The translations under genes and the position numbers were made by a program. 64,000 bases of DNA from Acheta domesticus (Eukaryota; Arthropoda; Insecta; Orthoptera; Gryllidae): the NCBI GenBank assembly GCA_031308135.1, contig JAHLJT010000631.1, positions 223,581,654 to 223,645,653 of the forward strand, read 5' to 3'. Below the pieces are notes generated by a model. The model worked only from the letters and a program-made list of their open reading frames with translations. It did no database searches and was not told the origin of the DNA. Numbering within the stretch: the first letter of the stretch is position 1; each line of letters starts with the position of its first letter. This document shows, one piece after another, positions 11,289 through 23,366 of this stretch.

Positions 11289-12991
11289 TTTAATGATCAC
11301 TGGAGGCCAATGTAAAACACTAAAATATTCCAAAATGGGTAAGCAAAATTTCGCCAAAATATATAAATAGGCACTCAACATTTTATTCATTGCAAAATAA
11401 GTAATGACATAGCAGTAAACGATATACTACAAACTGTCAAATTACACAATTACCAAACCGTTATAAATGTTCTATGTATGTGCTGTTGTATCATTACTAG
11501 TTGTGTAAACGTTTTGAAAGATTAAAAAAAATTCATTCAATTCAATGGCAGAAAGCCATTTTGATTTGTACTTTCGAAATTGAAACTAAAAGTTATGAAT
11601 TTTGTTTACTTCGGCGCTTCGTTTGGTTAGAATTTTTCCATTGATGGTTCAAGTGTCAGTATGTAAGAAATGGCACATAATTTCTTGCGACTCCGAGGTT
11701 ATATCGTTAAGTTCGAGCAACTGAGGCAAGAGACTTCATATTTAATTATGGTTTAAATATTTTTTTGCCAAATAGACTTGTGGAAAAGAACGTCTTAAAA
11801 AGGAGAAAAACTAGTGGTGCTAAAGCAACACGTACTTTCTCGGCTATAGTTTTGAAGTTCAAGTCTTTTCGGAAAATATTTCTTCCCATTCAAATAACTA
11901 TTGTGCCAACATTGCAGAACATTAGTTTCTATGGAAAATTACTTTTTGTTCGTTGCAACATTGAAATTAAAACAATGTGTCAATTAATTATTTATAAACA
12001 CAATTCTTAGTTTTCAAAAGAACACATAAAAGTAAAGTTTATGAATATGAACAAAGTTTATGGTAATGATATTTGCTCTGATTTCTTCAATTCGTATTCG
12101 TTGCTTTACTTAGTTCTTCTAATTAGCTTTCCGCGGATTCAAGAGCTGCTAGATATACTATTATGGTAAAGCTTGTATAAAAATTGGAAGTAAAAATTGT
12201 CGTCTGTTCATTATATTTTGGGAGAACAGAGTTTGCATTGCAAGTGTATCTGTGCTCGAAGAGAAGTGGAGGATCGAATCTACAGCGCGAATGAAGAGAG
12301 GTTCAGTGTTAAGCTTCACAATGCATGCCACAGAAAGCCTACAAAATGAAGACGGTAATAGCTCGAAGCGCAAGTTGATTGGTTCCAATTTAATCGCCTC
12401 CTGTTATTTCACTTCGGAACAAAGAAGTCATCCATCTCGAGAACGAGCACGAGTAGTAGTGGCTGAGCTATACAACTTTCGTTTTGAATTGTAATGCGTC
12501 AATCTTAATTTTGACGAGTGAGACAAGTGATAGAGATCTTTATTCTAATATTATTCGGCATACGGACTTGGAAGCTATGTTTCTAGTGAAACTACTCCAC
12601 TAAAACGCTTAAACGTATCTCCCACGTAAGAACGCTTTGTGCAATACCAACGAGTTCTTACGTGAATACGTCAGGATACGCAGTGTTCTGAACTTCTCGA
12701 TGGCAACTCCGTTCAAGATTACGTACGCCACAGTGTAATACAAAATACACATTACTTACAGAAAGCCTAGCAATTAGTTATTGAGAAGAGAAAATATATT
12801 TTTCAAACTTATCCCTTGTCTCAGAGTTCTCAGTTCTTTCATAATAACCATCCAAGTTAAAAATATACAAAACTATTTCGAAAATGTGACTTCGAAGTTT
12901 ACAAATATTGCAACTTTTTAAAGGACTATATCTCTTGTTAATTAGACCTACTCTAGTACATGCTTCTCCACTATACTCACCCTCATACTAA
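11289..12991. other. AT-rich stretch, one family A end fragment, no gene
   Basis: At 11810-11845 there is an isolated ACTAGTGGTGCTA...GTACTTTCTCGG segment matching the terminal signature of family A in reverse. The remainder shows only short frames and no recognisable element. Confidence 0.5.
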
Positions 12992-12993
12992 TA

Positions 12994-13636
12994 TACAGGG
13001 TGTCCAGAAGCTCCCGTTACAAAAAAATACCACAGATTCTGTGTTGCCAAACATGAAGAATGGCAGGTCCAGTTTTTCCGAAAAACATTTTGTCTTTGAG
13101 AAAATTGAGTTTAAAAATAACTTCCGGGGCGCGAAATTCAAACCGGTCGCAACGACACTGCAAACAGCGGCGTCACCTTCTGCGCGGAGCATTTCCTCGT
13201 TTCTCCGCGTAAACGGTGAAACAGTCGAGTAATATTCTGGAAAGTATCGCGTTGCTTACACTAGAATACTTAATAGTGGCAAGTATTTGCAGGTTCTATT
13301 CAATAAATATTTTAAATGTACGTACAAAATATCGAGTTTTGTTCAAAATTATAGCCACGGTACACGACGGCGTAAACATAAATGATGAACACGATCCAAC
13401 ATTTATGAAAAAGATTGAATCTTCTGGAATGCTCGAATTGTTATTTTTAGCACATATTAATATGAACTAGTGCTTTGGGCTTCAGACTGCCACGTAAATG
13501 ATAGTCTGCTGAAGATTATTCTTAATATCGTGATATACTAAAAGCGTTTTGGAAATGAAATATTCGTACATGAAAATACTGAGTTTATTATCTCTGGGCG
13601 CGGAATTTGAATTGATGCTTCTTACAGTCATTTGTG
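12994..13636 (+). repeat. Left long TIR of the mariner-like element
   Basis: The outer 500 bp are nearly identical to the reverse complement of the right arm. The innermost 130 bp are more diverged. Confidence 0.8.
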
Positions 13637-14253
13637 GAGATGCAGACCAAACAGTGCATTGAAGAATCTTTGTAGGGGCACGTAGGCCATTAACCAAACC
13701 CACAGGTCAATATAAACAGATAAAATAGCGTCGCCATGATATGTGCCATGCAATTAATAAAAAAATACAAAACTAGTATATTACTGGTGTGAAAGGGTAA
13801 AAGACTGAGGAAAAACTGTGATGTTGCATTGCGTGATGTACAAATACTTCAAAAGAACTCAAACATTCTAGCAGGCAAAAATTCGAATTCAATGATTCAC
13901 TGAGATTACCAGACCGCTGCCATTCGCAGCTCGTATTATGGTCGGTGTCCTTGCATTTGTCACTTGCTAGTCCGCGTCACATCGTGATTTATATCGTATG
14001 GCGAACCTGCCATCGCCGCCAAGTGATTCGTCCATCAGCCGCATGTCAATTTTGCCTCAAAACAACAGATTGCGCAGTTCGAAACCCACTGTGGTTATGG
14101 CTGAATAAGCACCTGTACGGAGTCATCTTTCCCCTTCCCACCCCTCCGCACCACCCTCAGCGTCATACCGCCGGCAGCGTATACTTTAAGCTAAGCGCCG
14201 TCAAGGCAAATTAGTAGAAATATCGAGTTTGAGTGCGAGAGGCCAGAATAAGC

Positions 14254-14406
14254 ATGTTTTCAATTAATGAATACTGCGACATGTACTTAGTCTTCGGCGA
14301 GTGCCGGAGCAACGCTCGTGCGGCAGCTCGAGTGTATGCCGAGAGATACCCGAACAGAAGACACCCTTCTCACTGCGTTTTTCTGCGCCTCGAAATATTT
14401 AAGTAG
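14254..14406 (+). pseudogene. Transposase N-terminal helix-turn-helix fragment (DUF4817-like)
   Basis: This 50-codon frame ends at TAG 14404. The product starts MFSINEYCDMYLVFGECRSN and continues with an Ala/Arg-rich turn and then YPNRRHP followed by SHCVFLRLE. From memory, this pattern (acidic start, GECxxNARAAAR, RYPNRRHP) is the DUF4817/HTH region found at the N-terminus of many insect Tc1/mariner-type transposases. Full-length proteins of that kind continue for some 300 more residues with a DDE/D catalytic domain. Here the frame stops right after the HTH and I find no catalytic domain downstream, so it is a truncated remnant. It lies inside, and agrees with, the TA-flanked element above. 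Confidence 0.6.
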
Positions 14407-15326
14407 TGAGGATAATGATTCTGCATTAAAATAAATTTTAAAAAATTAAATAATTCGAAAGAAGGTTGGGGGTTAAAAATTGATTATACTGCATAATTTT
14501 TTCCCTCTTTGCCGATTTTTGTTGTACATTATGAAAATATCAAAGAAAAATATTGAAAATTAAAACACTGAAGTAGTGTAATAGTGAACTCTCTTACATT
14601 ATGTACTACGTAGTAACCTCGAAAACTCATCCTCCCTTTGAATTGAAAAACGCTAAGAAAGTATCAGTACTGCAATCAATCATTCGCGTACAAAGAAAAC
14701 TGAGTTTCATCGTTCTACAGAACAGGTATTAGAGAAAATTTGGCGTCGGAATCGATACACTATTAAATTGAGGAAACGGTCGTTACTCATTTGTGTACGT
14801 ATCTGCTAACTACAATGCAAGCTCAAAGAAACAAAACAATTCAAAGAATACTTTTCCCGAGTAGCTGTCAACTGCCTTATAAAATGGTTTCACGAAGTAA
14901 TTCCAAGATTTGGGTGAAAGACATGCTCTCATCTTGCATCTGGAAAAGCAAAGTGGCGTGTAGAATGGTCATTCAACTTCTAGATATGGGTAGTCGACGC
15001 CGTTTGCCTTAACTTCGATATTCCACGTAGAACAGTGTAGCATATTTTTCAATAGCAGTTATTTGGAACGCTTTCGCTGCGGTAGCAGGAAGTGCTCTTA
15101 CTGTACCACATATTAATTAAGCGAAAATAATATTTGACGGGTGGCATTAAGGAAGTTCATGGATCTTTTACAGCACACACAGATACTTTTATTTTGGAAA
15201 GATGCAATATTTTTGAAGGGGGGAAATATTGATATCAATCACTTAGGGCTACATCTTAGATAAACCATGCAGTCGTTTATTAAGAAGTTTAAAGCTGGCT
15301 ATTGTTATTTTGAGAATACAGAATAT

Positions 15327-15958
15327 GACAGCCGGGAGAATCAATTCTAATTCCAAAGATAATCAATAAACTCAGTAATTTTCATTAAACGAATATTTTA
15401 TCTCCTAAATGCTTCTTAGTGCATCACGATATTTAGAATAATCTACAAGAGACTATCATTTACGTGGCAATCTTAAGCCCAAGGCACTAGTTCATATTAA
15501 TATGTGCTAAAAATAACAATTCGAGCATTCCAGGAGATTCAATCTTTTTCATAAATGTTGGATCGTGTTCATAATTTATGTTTACGCTGCCGTGTACCGT
15601 GGCTATAATTTTGAACAAAACTCGATATTTTATACGTACATTTAAAATATTTATTGAATAGAACCTGCAAATACTTGCCACTATTAAGTATTCTAGTGTA
15701 AGCAACGCGATACTTTCCAGAATATTACTCGACTGTTTCACAGTTTACGCGGAGAAACGAGGAAATGCTCCGCGCAGAAGGTGACGCCGCTGTCGTGTCG
15801 TTGCGACCGGTTTGAATTTCGCGCCCCGGAAGTTATTTTTAAACTCAATTTTCTCAAAGACAAAATTTTTTCGGAAAAACTGGACCTGCCATTCTTCATG
15901 TCTGGCAACACAGAATCTGTGGTATTTTTTTGTAACGGGAGCTTCTGGACAGCCTGTA
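15327..15958 (-). repeat. Right long TIR of the mariner-like element
   Basis: Inverse copy of 12994-13636. The terminal GTAACGGGAGCTTCTGGACA matches the left end, with GGGTG changed to GGCTG (read on the element strand). Confidence 0.8.
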
Positions 15959-16628
15959 TAAAGACAGAACTGTACTGACTTACAGCGCGATAATCTCTGA
16001 TTCTACTGAACCAATACTGATGAAACTGTTGTAGTAGCTTCCTTTAAAGGTCTGGAGTAACATAGGCTATGATTTACAATCGCAAACCTTACTATATTCA
16101 CAAAATAATTACTTTTCCGGACATTTTTCGCCTAGCTTTACATCACAGATTCAATAGTGGATCAATGTCAATAGTTTAGCTGCGCGCCACCCGAGGATGA
16201 GGCCTGAGATCTACCGTTTTCATCAATGTCCAGAATTATTACGAAATTCATTGGGGTTTGAACAACGCTATGTAAAGTCCATGAGCGTAAAGTCCAGTTC
16301 ATTGGTGATATGTTTTGTTTTCAACGTTGGTGGAACATTTGAACGAAATCCCTACTCAAAGTAGTAAAGAACGTCAATGTACAAACATTTGTACAAACAA
16401 TGTACAAACATCCGCTTTTTACACAAATTGTGGCAAGAAAACATGTGAGTTTTAAAGTATTTAGAGAGTTCAAAGTACAAATATATACAGTACAAAATAT
16501 ACAGTAATGTACAATGTACAATATGTAGATACCGTATATTTTCTAAACAACCTCTTCTTTTACAGAATTTGTGAAAATTAATTTGTTCGAAACAATACCC
16601 AAAACGAAAGTTACAGTTGTCAAAACAG
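15959..16628. other. AT-rich stretch with TGTACAAA-type short repeats, no gene
   Basis: Repeated TGTACAAAC/GTACAAAT motifs occur at about 16375-16525. Nothing else can be supported. Confidence 0.5.
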
Positions 16629-16707
16629 AATACAAGTGCTAAAAGATTGATTAAAAGCGCTAAAAGCTAATTGAATAAAAGTGCTAAAAGCAATTGATTA
16701 AAATTTC
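16629..16707. repeat. Short minisatellite (about 25-bp unit, 3 copies)
   Basis: Three imperfect units of the type GTGCTAAAAGC(A)ATTGATTAAAA follow one another. Confidence 0.7.
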
Positions 16708-16798
16708 ACAGAAAGCATATTTACTCCAAAAGAAGCAAATAAAAAAATAGCTGATTTTGAGAGGTCGAGTTTTGATATCCCCCTATTTTCCATGGAAT

Positions 16799-17345
16799 GA
16801 CCCAATTGCCACCTATTCTTGGCAGTTGCCATCTTTGCCGCCCAAAGTACATTTTTTTGACATTTCCTTAATTTTTCGGTTTCCTAATGGTAGAACGGAA
16901 ATATTAAATTTAAAACATTAAAGAACAGCAAAACCTCGTCCTAAATGGCAATTTTCTTTGAAAAATTTGGAGCCGTTTTTTAAACAAAATGACGTTTAAG
17001 CGCTAATAAAAATGCGAAATTTGAAGTTCTTTTCACAGAAAACTTTTAAGCTTTCAAAAATCTTCATCTGATGTCATTTGAAGCACTTACACTCACAAAT
17101 ACAACAGTGTTTACAAATAGCTGGAAATATGTTGTACTAAAGAGCGTAAAAACGATTTAAAAATGGTTTAGGTCTCATTGTCGTTGAAATCCTTGATTTT
17201 TAGAAAATTGCAAAAGTTCAAATTTTTTAAGGCGAGTTTCTACAACTACAATACTGAAGATATTGATTCCTTTCCGTAATGAAATCTGTTTTTAAAGACA
17301 TCTTGAAATAAGGTAATGTTCAACGTTTAGAAAATGTACGAGCCT
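16799..17345 (-). mobile_element. Family A repeat, right-half fragment, inverted
   Basis: It contains the reverse-oriented right half: AATTGCCACC, CCAAAGTACATTTTTTTGACA, TTTTTCGGTTTCCTAATGGTAG, then one unit with GGAGCCGTTTTTTAAAC and TCACAGAAAACTTTTAAGC. The left part is degraded. No coding capacity. Confidence 0.6.
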
Positions 17346-17839
17346 GACTAAATTCGGCAGAGATAGAACTGAAATAGCACTTTAGGTGATAAAATTGACA
17401 TTGTGGGGAATGTTTTAATGAGCTAATAGGATAAAATTTGGCGGAGGATTGATTCTACAATTAAAATTTTTGAGTATCATAATTATGACATAAATATCAC
17501 TATTTAATGAAAATTTACGTGTGTTGTCATGTCACAGGTAATTGTTTTGCACTGCAAAATATTTTGTATTACTTCGTACCACGAAAGGAAGAATAATAAA
17601 GTATTGATGCATTTTGAATAATGAGTTGACAGCTATGACATGTTTGCATGCATTTTTTCCGTCAGGAACCGGAGGGGAATGAAAAAAGGAAATCATTATG
17701 ACGCTATCTAAAGAGCGTCAACATTCAGGCATTGTGTACGAAGCGCTCTTCAGCTAGACTGACAGAAAATGCGGCGAGTAGCGAGCGGATAGAACATTGA
17801 AAGAGATTACAGCGTTGTATATTTCCGCGTATCGCCTCG
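17346..17839. other. AT-rich stretch without a recognisable gene
   Basis: No supported features. Composition rises toward the CpG island that follows. Confidence 0.5.
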
Positions 17840-18215
17840 CAACTTGAAGCGCCTGTCATCACGCGACGCCGCGCACAAAGAGGGAGAGTCGTCGACTTGT
17901 CTCCGCGCGAAAGCAAAGGCGATATTTTCGCCGTCGTCAGCGACCGCGCGCGGTGGCGCGGCGCCGGGTGGCGTGGCGTGGCGTGGCGTGGAGTGGGGCG
18001 CTGCCGCAGCGCCCCGGGCGAGCGCGTGCCCCGCGTCGCGCCCCCTCCGCGTCGTAAAGCACTCGCACGTTCGCGCACTCACTCTTCTGCGAGTAAATCC
18101 TTCCCGGAGACAATTACCCCGCTGCGCCGCGGCGCGCCGCGCCGCGCCGCGCCGCTCGCCTCTCACTCGCGCGCCCCCTTCCCATCCCCTTCCTGCCCTG
18201 CCCCACCCCACCCTT
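17840..18215. promoter_or_regulatory. CpG island
   Basis: A dense CpG block with a short GGCGT tandem run at 17968-17991 (GTGGCGTGGCGTGGCG...). It ends in a C-rich, pyrimidine-biased strand (18175-18220). Open frames on both strands are Arg/Ala/Pro-rich shadows. A plausible promoter or first-exon region without an identifiable product. Confidence 0.4.
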
Positions 18216-19199
18216 CCCTAAAGCTTACCCCTTTCTATAGCCTCTGGTTATCGCCCATTTCGTCGCGTTTTCCGTGCTTCTCACGCTGGTTGCCATCCGC
18301 TGTTTCATCATTGTGTGGCCAGGGAGGTTTCATTCCGATGTCGGAACCAAAAGCCATAGTTCAAAACCCTTGTCAGGTTCCTAGTTTGGTTAGTAGGTGT
18401 TTAATTTGTGACTTATTTCTTTTTTCGGTTCCCTTTAATTTTTTCCCGGATTTCTATCTGCCAATAAACATTATTTTTTCATTTGTGAAAGTCTCATTTT
18501 TCCTAACCTAAAATATTTGAATTCGAAGTTTGGAAAGTCTTGTTTCTTCGGACTGTATCATGATTTTATATATATATTATCAACCACCAATCAATACATT
18601 GACCTACTTTTACTACTTTCTGCTGGTCACATAGTTATTATTGTTTTGCTTCTTATTTTTGACATATCTCAATGTGTTTGTTTCTCCAAATTCCTTTTCT
18701 GTCTAGAGGAAATTTTCTCCTCCCTTTCTCCGCTCCCAAATACAGTTTCTTCCAACTTTCCACACGCCTTTCCTCAAGTCTTTTTCACGCCTAATTCGTC
18801 CTCTTCTCCTTCGCGACCCATGACACGCCCCACAGCCGTGCGCCGTGCACCGCGCCGTCTCGCGCGTTTTAACGAGGTCGTAAAGCCACTCGCGAGAAAT
18901 ATTGACCTCGCCCGATGAAGAGATCTACGGCTCTCCGTTCACGCGTGCAGTCGCCGGCGCGATGGCGGACGGCACCGTGGCCACCAGAGGCCCCCCCCCC
19001 TCCATCTCCTGCGAATACGGACACGGACAATCGGTACACCGGTTAAGAAACGTCATCTCTCATTATCATCTCTCACGCTATGGAAGGATGCCAGTTTCGT
19101 ACAATTAAAAAAACATCTGCACAGATCCTGTCTGGGTGTGTGCTACTGGTAGCTTGGGGAATTACCCTCCAGCGACAAACAGATTTAAGACGAAACTAG
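18216..19199. other. Pyrimidine-rich to moderately GC-rich stretch, no gene assigned
   Basis: The plus strand is T/C-rich from 18220 to 18830. A second, smaller CpG-rich patch lies at 18826-18990. Frames across it (for example 18517-18918) give Phe/Leu/Ser-rich products with no known motif. Confidence 0.4.
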
Positions 19200-19759
19200 T
19201 GGTTGTTTAAGGACTCACATGTTCTTGCATCATTTGTAACTTTGCAATTTTCAAAAATTTAGAAAAAATTAAATCTGCACTATTTTTTAAGTGTCACTAC
19301 ATATATCCGAGGGTGAAATTTAAAACAATAATTTCGATTTTTTCTGAGAACAAATTAGTTTTTTATAAATTACCTTTATTTCAAGCCAGAGTTAACTGAA
19401 AACTAAGTGTTTTAAAAAAAATTGTATATGACATTTTAAAGATTTAATATTTTACAACATATTTCATTAAGAAAAATCTCTATCATCAATATGAGAAGTT
19501 ATTGTGTAATTTTGCGCGAAATGAAGTCAATTTTTATTTTTTTAAACAATTATTTTCTCAAAAACCTATCCAAAGTTTTTCTTTAAATTTTCTCGGCCTA
19601 TGTATAAACGGTAAAAAAATATCGTGCTAGTTCCATTTTCGCCGAACAATACGTGGATTCGATTCAATCGAAAATTTGAAATGGTAACATATCAAAACTA
19701 CAAAGTGAAGATATTTTTGACTTAAACAAAGCCTGTTGACAAATAAATCAGCTCTTCTT
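19200..19759. mobile_element. Diverged family A-like fragment
   Basis: It contains ATTTTCTCAAAAACCTATCC, an AAGTTTTTCTTTAAATTTTCT unit start and AACTACAAAGTGAAGATAT-like blocks in the order seen in family A unit 1. It is strongly diverged and I cannot place its ends. Confidence 0.4.
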
Positions 19760-19925
19760 TCACAAGAAGACTATAATTATAACCTTCCTTGTTGAAAATA
19801 TTTTTTTTACTTAATTTATGCCACACAAACACAGTTTTGAAAGCGGTGCGCAGTTGTGCCCAATTAGATTCTGGAATTTCAAAACATCTTGCATTTAATT
19901 TATTGGAGTTAATCCGCGTGTTAGA
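19760..19925 (+). repeat. 165-bp direct repeat, copy 1
   Basis: Nearly identical to 20818-20981 in the same orientation (differences include TTGTGCC against TTGCGCC and short indels in T and A runs). The pair is offset by about 1058 bp and encloses about 890 bp. The repeat begins CACAAGAAGACT and ends GTGTTAGA, so it lacks the TG...CA ends of an LTR. Confidence 0.85.
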
Positions 19926-20817
19926 CTTGTATTTTCTTTAAAATCTCCAGGACGAAATCCTAGATACTGAAATATTGTTTTCCACTTTTCAAAAAAAAAT
20001 TGATGCTTTCAAATTCAATTCTTAGTAAGTGTAAGAAACTACACAATGGTTAGTTCCAGACAAGGTATTATGAGCCATGCAAATAGATCAAAGGAATGTT
20101 TCACGAATTAATATCTTGGAAGTTTCTAATTCAGTCAGTTGATGTTAATAGCCAGTCACCTACTTGCAAAATAGTTTTTGAAAGAAATATGTGGCACATT
20201 AATTTATGAATATTTTCTGCCGTTTTCTAATATGAATTTGCTGAAATTTTACTACGTTCAGTTTAATTTAAATCGTAATGTATTGCATTCAGTTATTTTT
20301 TGAGTTGATAAAATGATACTGAACAGATCTCAAGTCTGTTTTTTCCTAATGTTTACATCGTTTCTAATATAATTAAGAAATAATTCGGAGAATTTTCCTT
20401 CAGTTCAAAGTAATAAAAAGAGCATTACACATTCGCCCAGCAAATGCACATATTGTTCTTGAGGCAGATGCTCTTCCTTCAGAGGGCCATACTACGGAAG
20501 CTGGCTTGGAATCTGCTTGAAGGGCAAAAGCTCTCGGACTCAGCGAAGTTTGTTGCATTGTTGCATGCCATTTAAAACTTACGACGACGCGCGAACAGGT
20601 CCCATTCAGTAAAGAACAATGCGAGGTCGCCATAAAACCACTGTGAACACGTCCACGCAGTTTGTGTAAATTACAAAACACGATAAACTTGGACGGCGAT
20701 TTATTTGAGGGAATGGTCGTTTTTTGGTGGGAAGCTTATGCGAGTTTGTATTCACTCTTTGCTAATTTGGGAAGCTGGTATTGAACATTACATACCCAAA
20801 AATCAATTATATTGTTT
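19926..20817. other. Segment between direct repeats, no gene assigned
   Basis: The part at 20400-20690 has a balanced base composition and open frames on both strands (minus frame 93 codons), but no recognisable motif. The rest is AT-rich. Confidence 0.35.
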
Positions 20818-20981
20818 TCACAAGAAGACTATAATTATAACCTTCCTTGTTGAAAATATTTTTTTACTTAATTTATGCCACACAAACACAGTTTTGAAAG
20901 CGGTGCGCAGTTGCGCCCAATTAGATTCTGGAATTTCAAACATCTTGCATTTAATTTATTGGAGTTAATCCGCGTGTTAGA
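20818..20981 (+). repeat. 165-bp direct repeat, copy 2
   Basis: Partner of 19760-19925. Confidence 0.85.
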
Positions 20982-21417
20982 TTTTTTGACATAACGTAAT
21001 CACATAATTTTGAGTTCTCTTTGCCATTTCGACTTCCTTTGTCAATAATTAAATTATTCTTTTGTGAATCAGAGGGCACTTGTGAATGCAGGCGGCGATT
21101 GCTAGGCACATGGTTTTGGTGGAATGGATCTATGATCTAGAGACCGTTCCTATCCCTGACAAGTTTGCCTTTGCCAGATGCGCAGTCGATGTGCCGCGCT
21201 CACTGCTATTGACAGATAATGTCCGTTCTTCGTTCTCCCACGAAGAATGTCACATAATATATTATTCGCTTCATCCTAGTGATAATTAATGAACTTCGTC
21301 TACTAAGCGGCGGGCTGGAAATAGCCCTCTTCAACGACCACGATAAATCACAGGTGGGCAGTTTCTACTCCCATCTCTGCCTCGGTGTTGAACACAGGGA
21401 TTTATCTTAAAAAAAAA
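20982..21417. other. Unassigned stretch
   Basis: No gene or element is recognised. One 67-codon frame (21086-21289) is unremarkable. Confidence 0.4.
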
Positions 21418-22385
21418 ACTAGTGGTACTAACACAGCAGGTACTTTCTCGCTCATACTCTCACCCAAATGTACGAGAAAAGTACTCTAATTTTCGAAAAA
21501 TTGTACGTGACCTTATTTCGAAATCCGTCTTTAAGGAACAGGTTCATTAAGGGGAAAATCTCTATTTTTAATATTTTAGCTGTAGGAAGATGCCGAAAAA
21601 ATGTTAAATGATTGGAATTTTTGAAAAAATGAGGATTTTCAACGAACATGGTATCTGGACCATTCTATTTAACGTCCTTCACACTCTGCAGCAACAAAAT
21701 TTTAAAAAAAAACGATGGAGACTTTTTCGAAAATTTGGAACATGTCCTAGCGGCTTCATGTAAAATACCTCCCAAAATTAAAATATCGGGTTCAAATTCA
21801 AGGGGCCGCGACATCGGATTGTTTGGGTAATATCAATTTTGGAGAAAATTGGCAGAACTTTTTGGCCGCTAGCATTGTTCACAGACGGACGGACAGACAC
21901 GTTTTGCAGTCATTTGAGTTTTCAAGGACCCATAAAATATGGATTTTAGTTGCATCACGCGTTAGAAAATTTTCTTTTAAATTAAGCAACTGCATTTATT
22001 CACTTTTTCTTTATCAGGGTCTTGTAACAATAGTTTTCTGTCGAAAATTCGCACAGCGTTACAAAATTCGCACAGCTATACTCCGTAGCGAGAAAGTAAA
22101 ATTGTCTGCAAGGTCAGTGCAGTAGAAGCTGTAATATTTTGGAGATTCCAGAGCGATTTTAAATTTGATTTGGCACAACACACAGTTTTTGGCGCGTTAC
22201 AGTGTATAAATTCACATTTCGGCACTTGCCAATTGCATTCCTGGACCTATCAGTTTCCATTTTTTTATTTCTCGCACTTACTTCGATATAAGAGAGAATT
22301 ATTATTTGTGAGTCGGAAAACGGCAAATTTTTCGACAGAAAACCGATTGCCGGGCCCTGTTAACGAAAAGTGGATAAATCCTGTT
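21418..22385 (-). mobile_element. Family A repeat, short variant, inverted
   Basis: It starts with the terminal signature ACTAGTGGTACTA...GTACTTTCTCG, then runs through the unit-1 blocks (TAGCTGTAGGAAGATGCCG), the GACGGACGGACAGACACG block and a GCCGGGCCC...CGAAAAGTGGATAAA block. This is the reverse order of the copy at 8470-10062. Most of the 300-bp tandem units are absent, so this is a deletion derivative. It is followed by an AGCTGAAGCACCCGGTGTTG motif at about 22403, of a kind I recall as common in arthropod repeats. Confidence 0.55.
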
Positions 22386-23366
22386 GCTATATATACCCAA
22401 CTAGCTGAAGCACCCGGTGTTGCCAGGGCATTTATTACATTAAATTATTAGCCAGGAAGAGGAATTCCATTTATTCATGTCCTGCGGTACGACCTACTTC
22501 TATCGCATTGTATTCTTACTCCGACCTGTCCCGCCCAGCTCATCGACGTGACTTGCCTACTATTTGGAAACTTCTGGTCTACCTCACCATCCAGCCCACC
22601 TAAGCTCACTTTCCCGCTAAAAAAAGTTTACATATTCCTTATTGGGAGTTCCATTTCTCCCTTTATAACGAAAAACAATAAACAAATATAAAATACAAAA
22701 TAAAATACTTGTAGTCTCATGTGTATATTTTGTGCATTTTATTCAATATAATACTTTCAATAGATTGCTGCATTGTAAAACAAACTTTTCTCTTCTATCG
22801 TATGCATAAAGAAAGGTTTAAAATTTATCTCTTGCCAACTCGTGACTTTGAAGGAACTTACTTTTTAAGCGGAGTATAACATGCGAGAATTCTTCGTCAG
22901 CAGATAGATCCGGGGTAATAGATATAGATGTCATAATGCAATTGATGAATAATCATTACAAAAGTAATTGAAAATATCTCTGCTGAAACGTAATTGCCGG
23001 TTTTTATAATTATTTTGAAGACGACAGAAATGTGTATGTTTAAAGACTTTTGTGCTAGTAACATGTAGTATAAAACTTATTTGTTTAGGTAAATCAATTT
23101 ATCATACCATGGCAACATAAGAACAATACTGATTCACCATCATGTACAATATGTGTACATAATAAATAGACAATGTACTGAACCATTTAACAAAACAATA
23201 TTAGCTTCATTATTTGATCTGAAGTGCTAAATACTGCGGATCTTGAAATGTGAATAATAGAAAGCGAGGAGTCCCAGAATTTTTTATTTGCTTAGACATA
23301 AATATTTTTAGATAAATTAATTTTTGCCTATTTTTACAGAAAATGGATGAATTTTTTCATTGTGAG
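22386..23366. other. AT-rich stretch without a recognisable gene
   Basis: No supported features beyond the ACCCGGTGTTGCC motif at its left edge. Confidence 0.5.

Larger units (their letters stand above)
12994..15958. mobile_element. Mariner-like DNA transposon remnant with long terminal inverted repeats
   Basis: The ends read TACAGGGTGTCCAGAAGC (from 12994) and, on the opposite strand, TACAGGCTGTCCAGAAGC (ending 15958), each flanked by TA. The inverted match continues inward for about 640 bp (12994-13636 against 15327-15958), so these are long TIRs. An 84-codon frame inside each TIR is nearly identical in both arms because the DNA is duplicated, not because a protein is conserved. The interior holds a short helix-turn-helix frame (14254-14406) but no intact DDE catalytic region. 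TA flanks and TACAGGGTGTC-type ends fit the Tc1/mariner group known from insects. The element is 2965 bp and non-autonomous. Confidence 0.75.

Noticed and set aside
19760..20981. LTR pair
   Set aside because: The direct repeats lack TG...CA ends, a primer-binding site and a polypurine tract.
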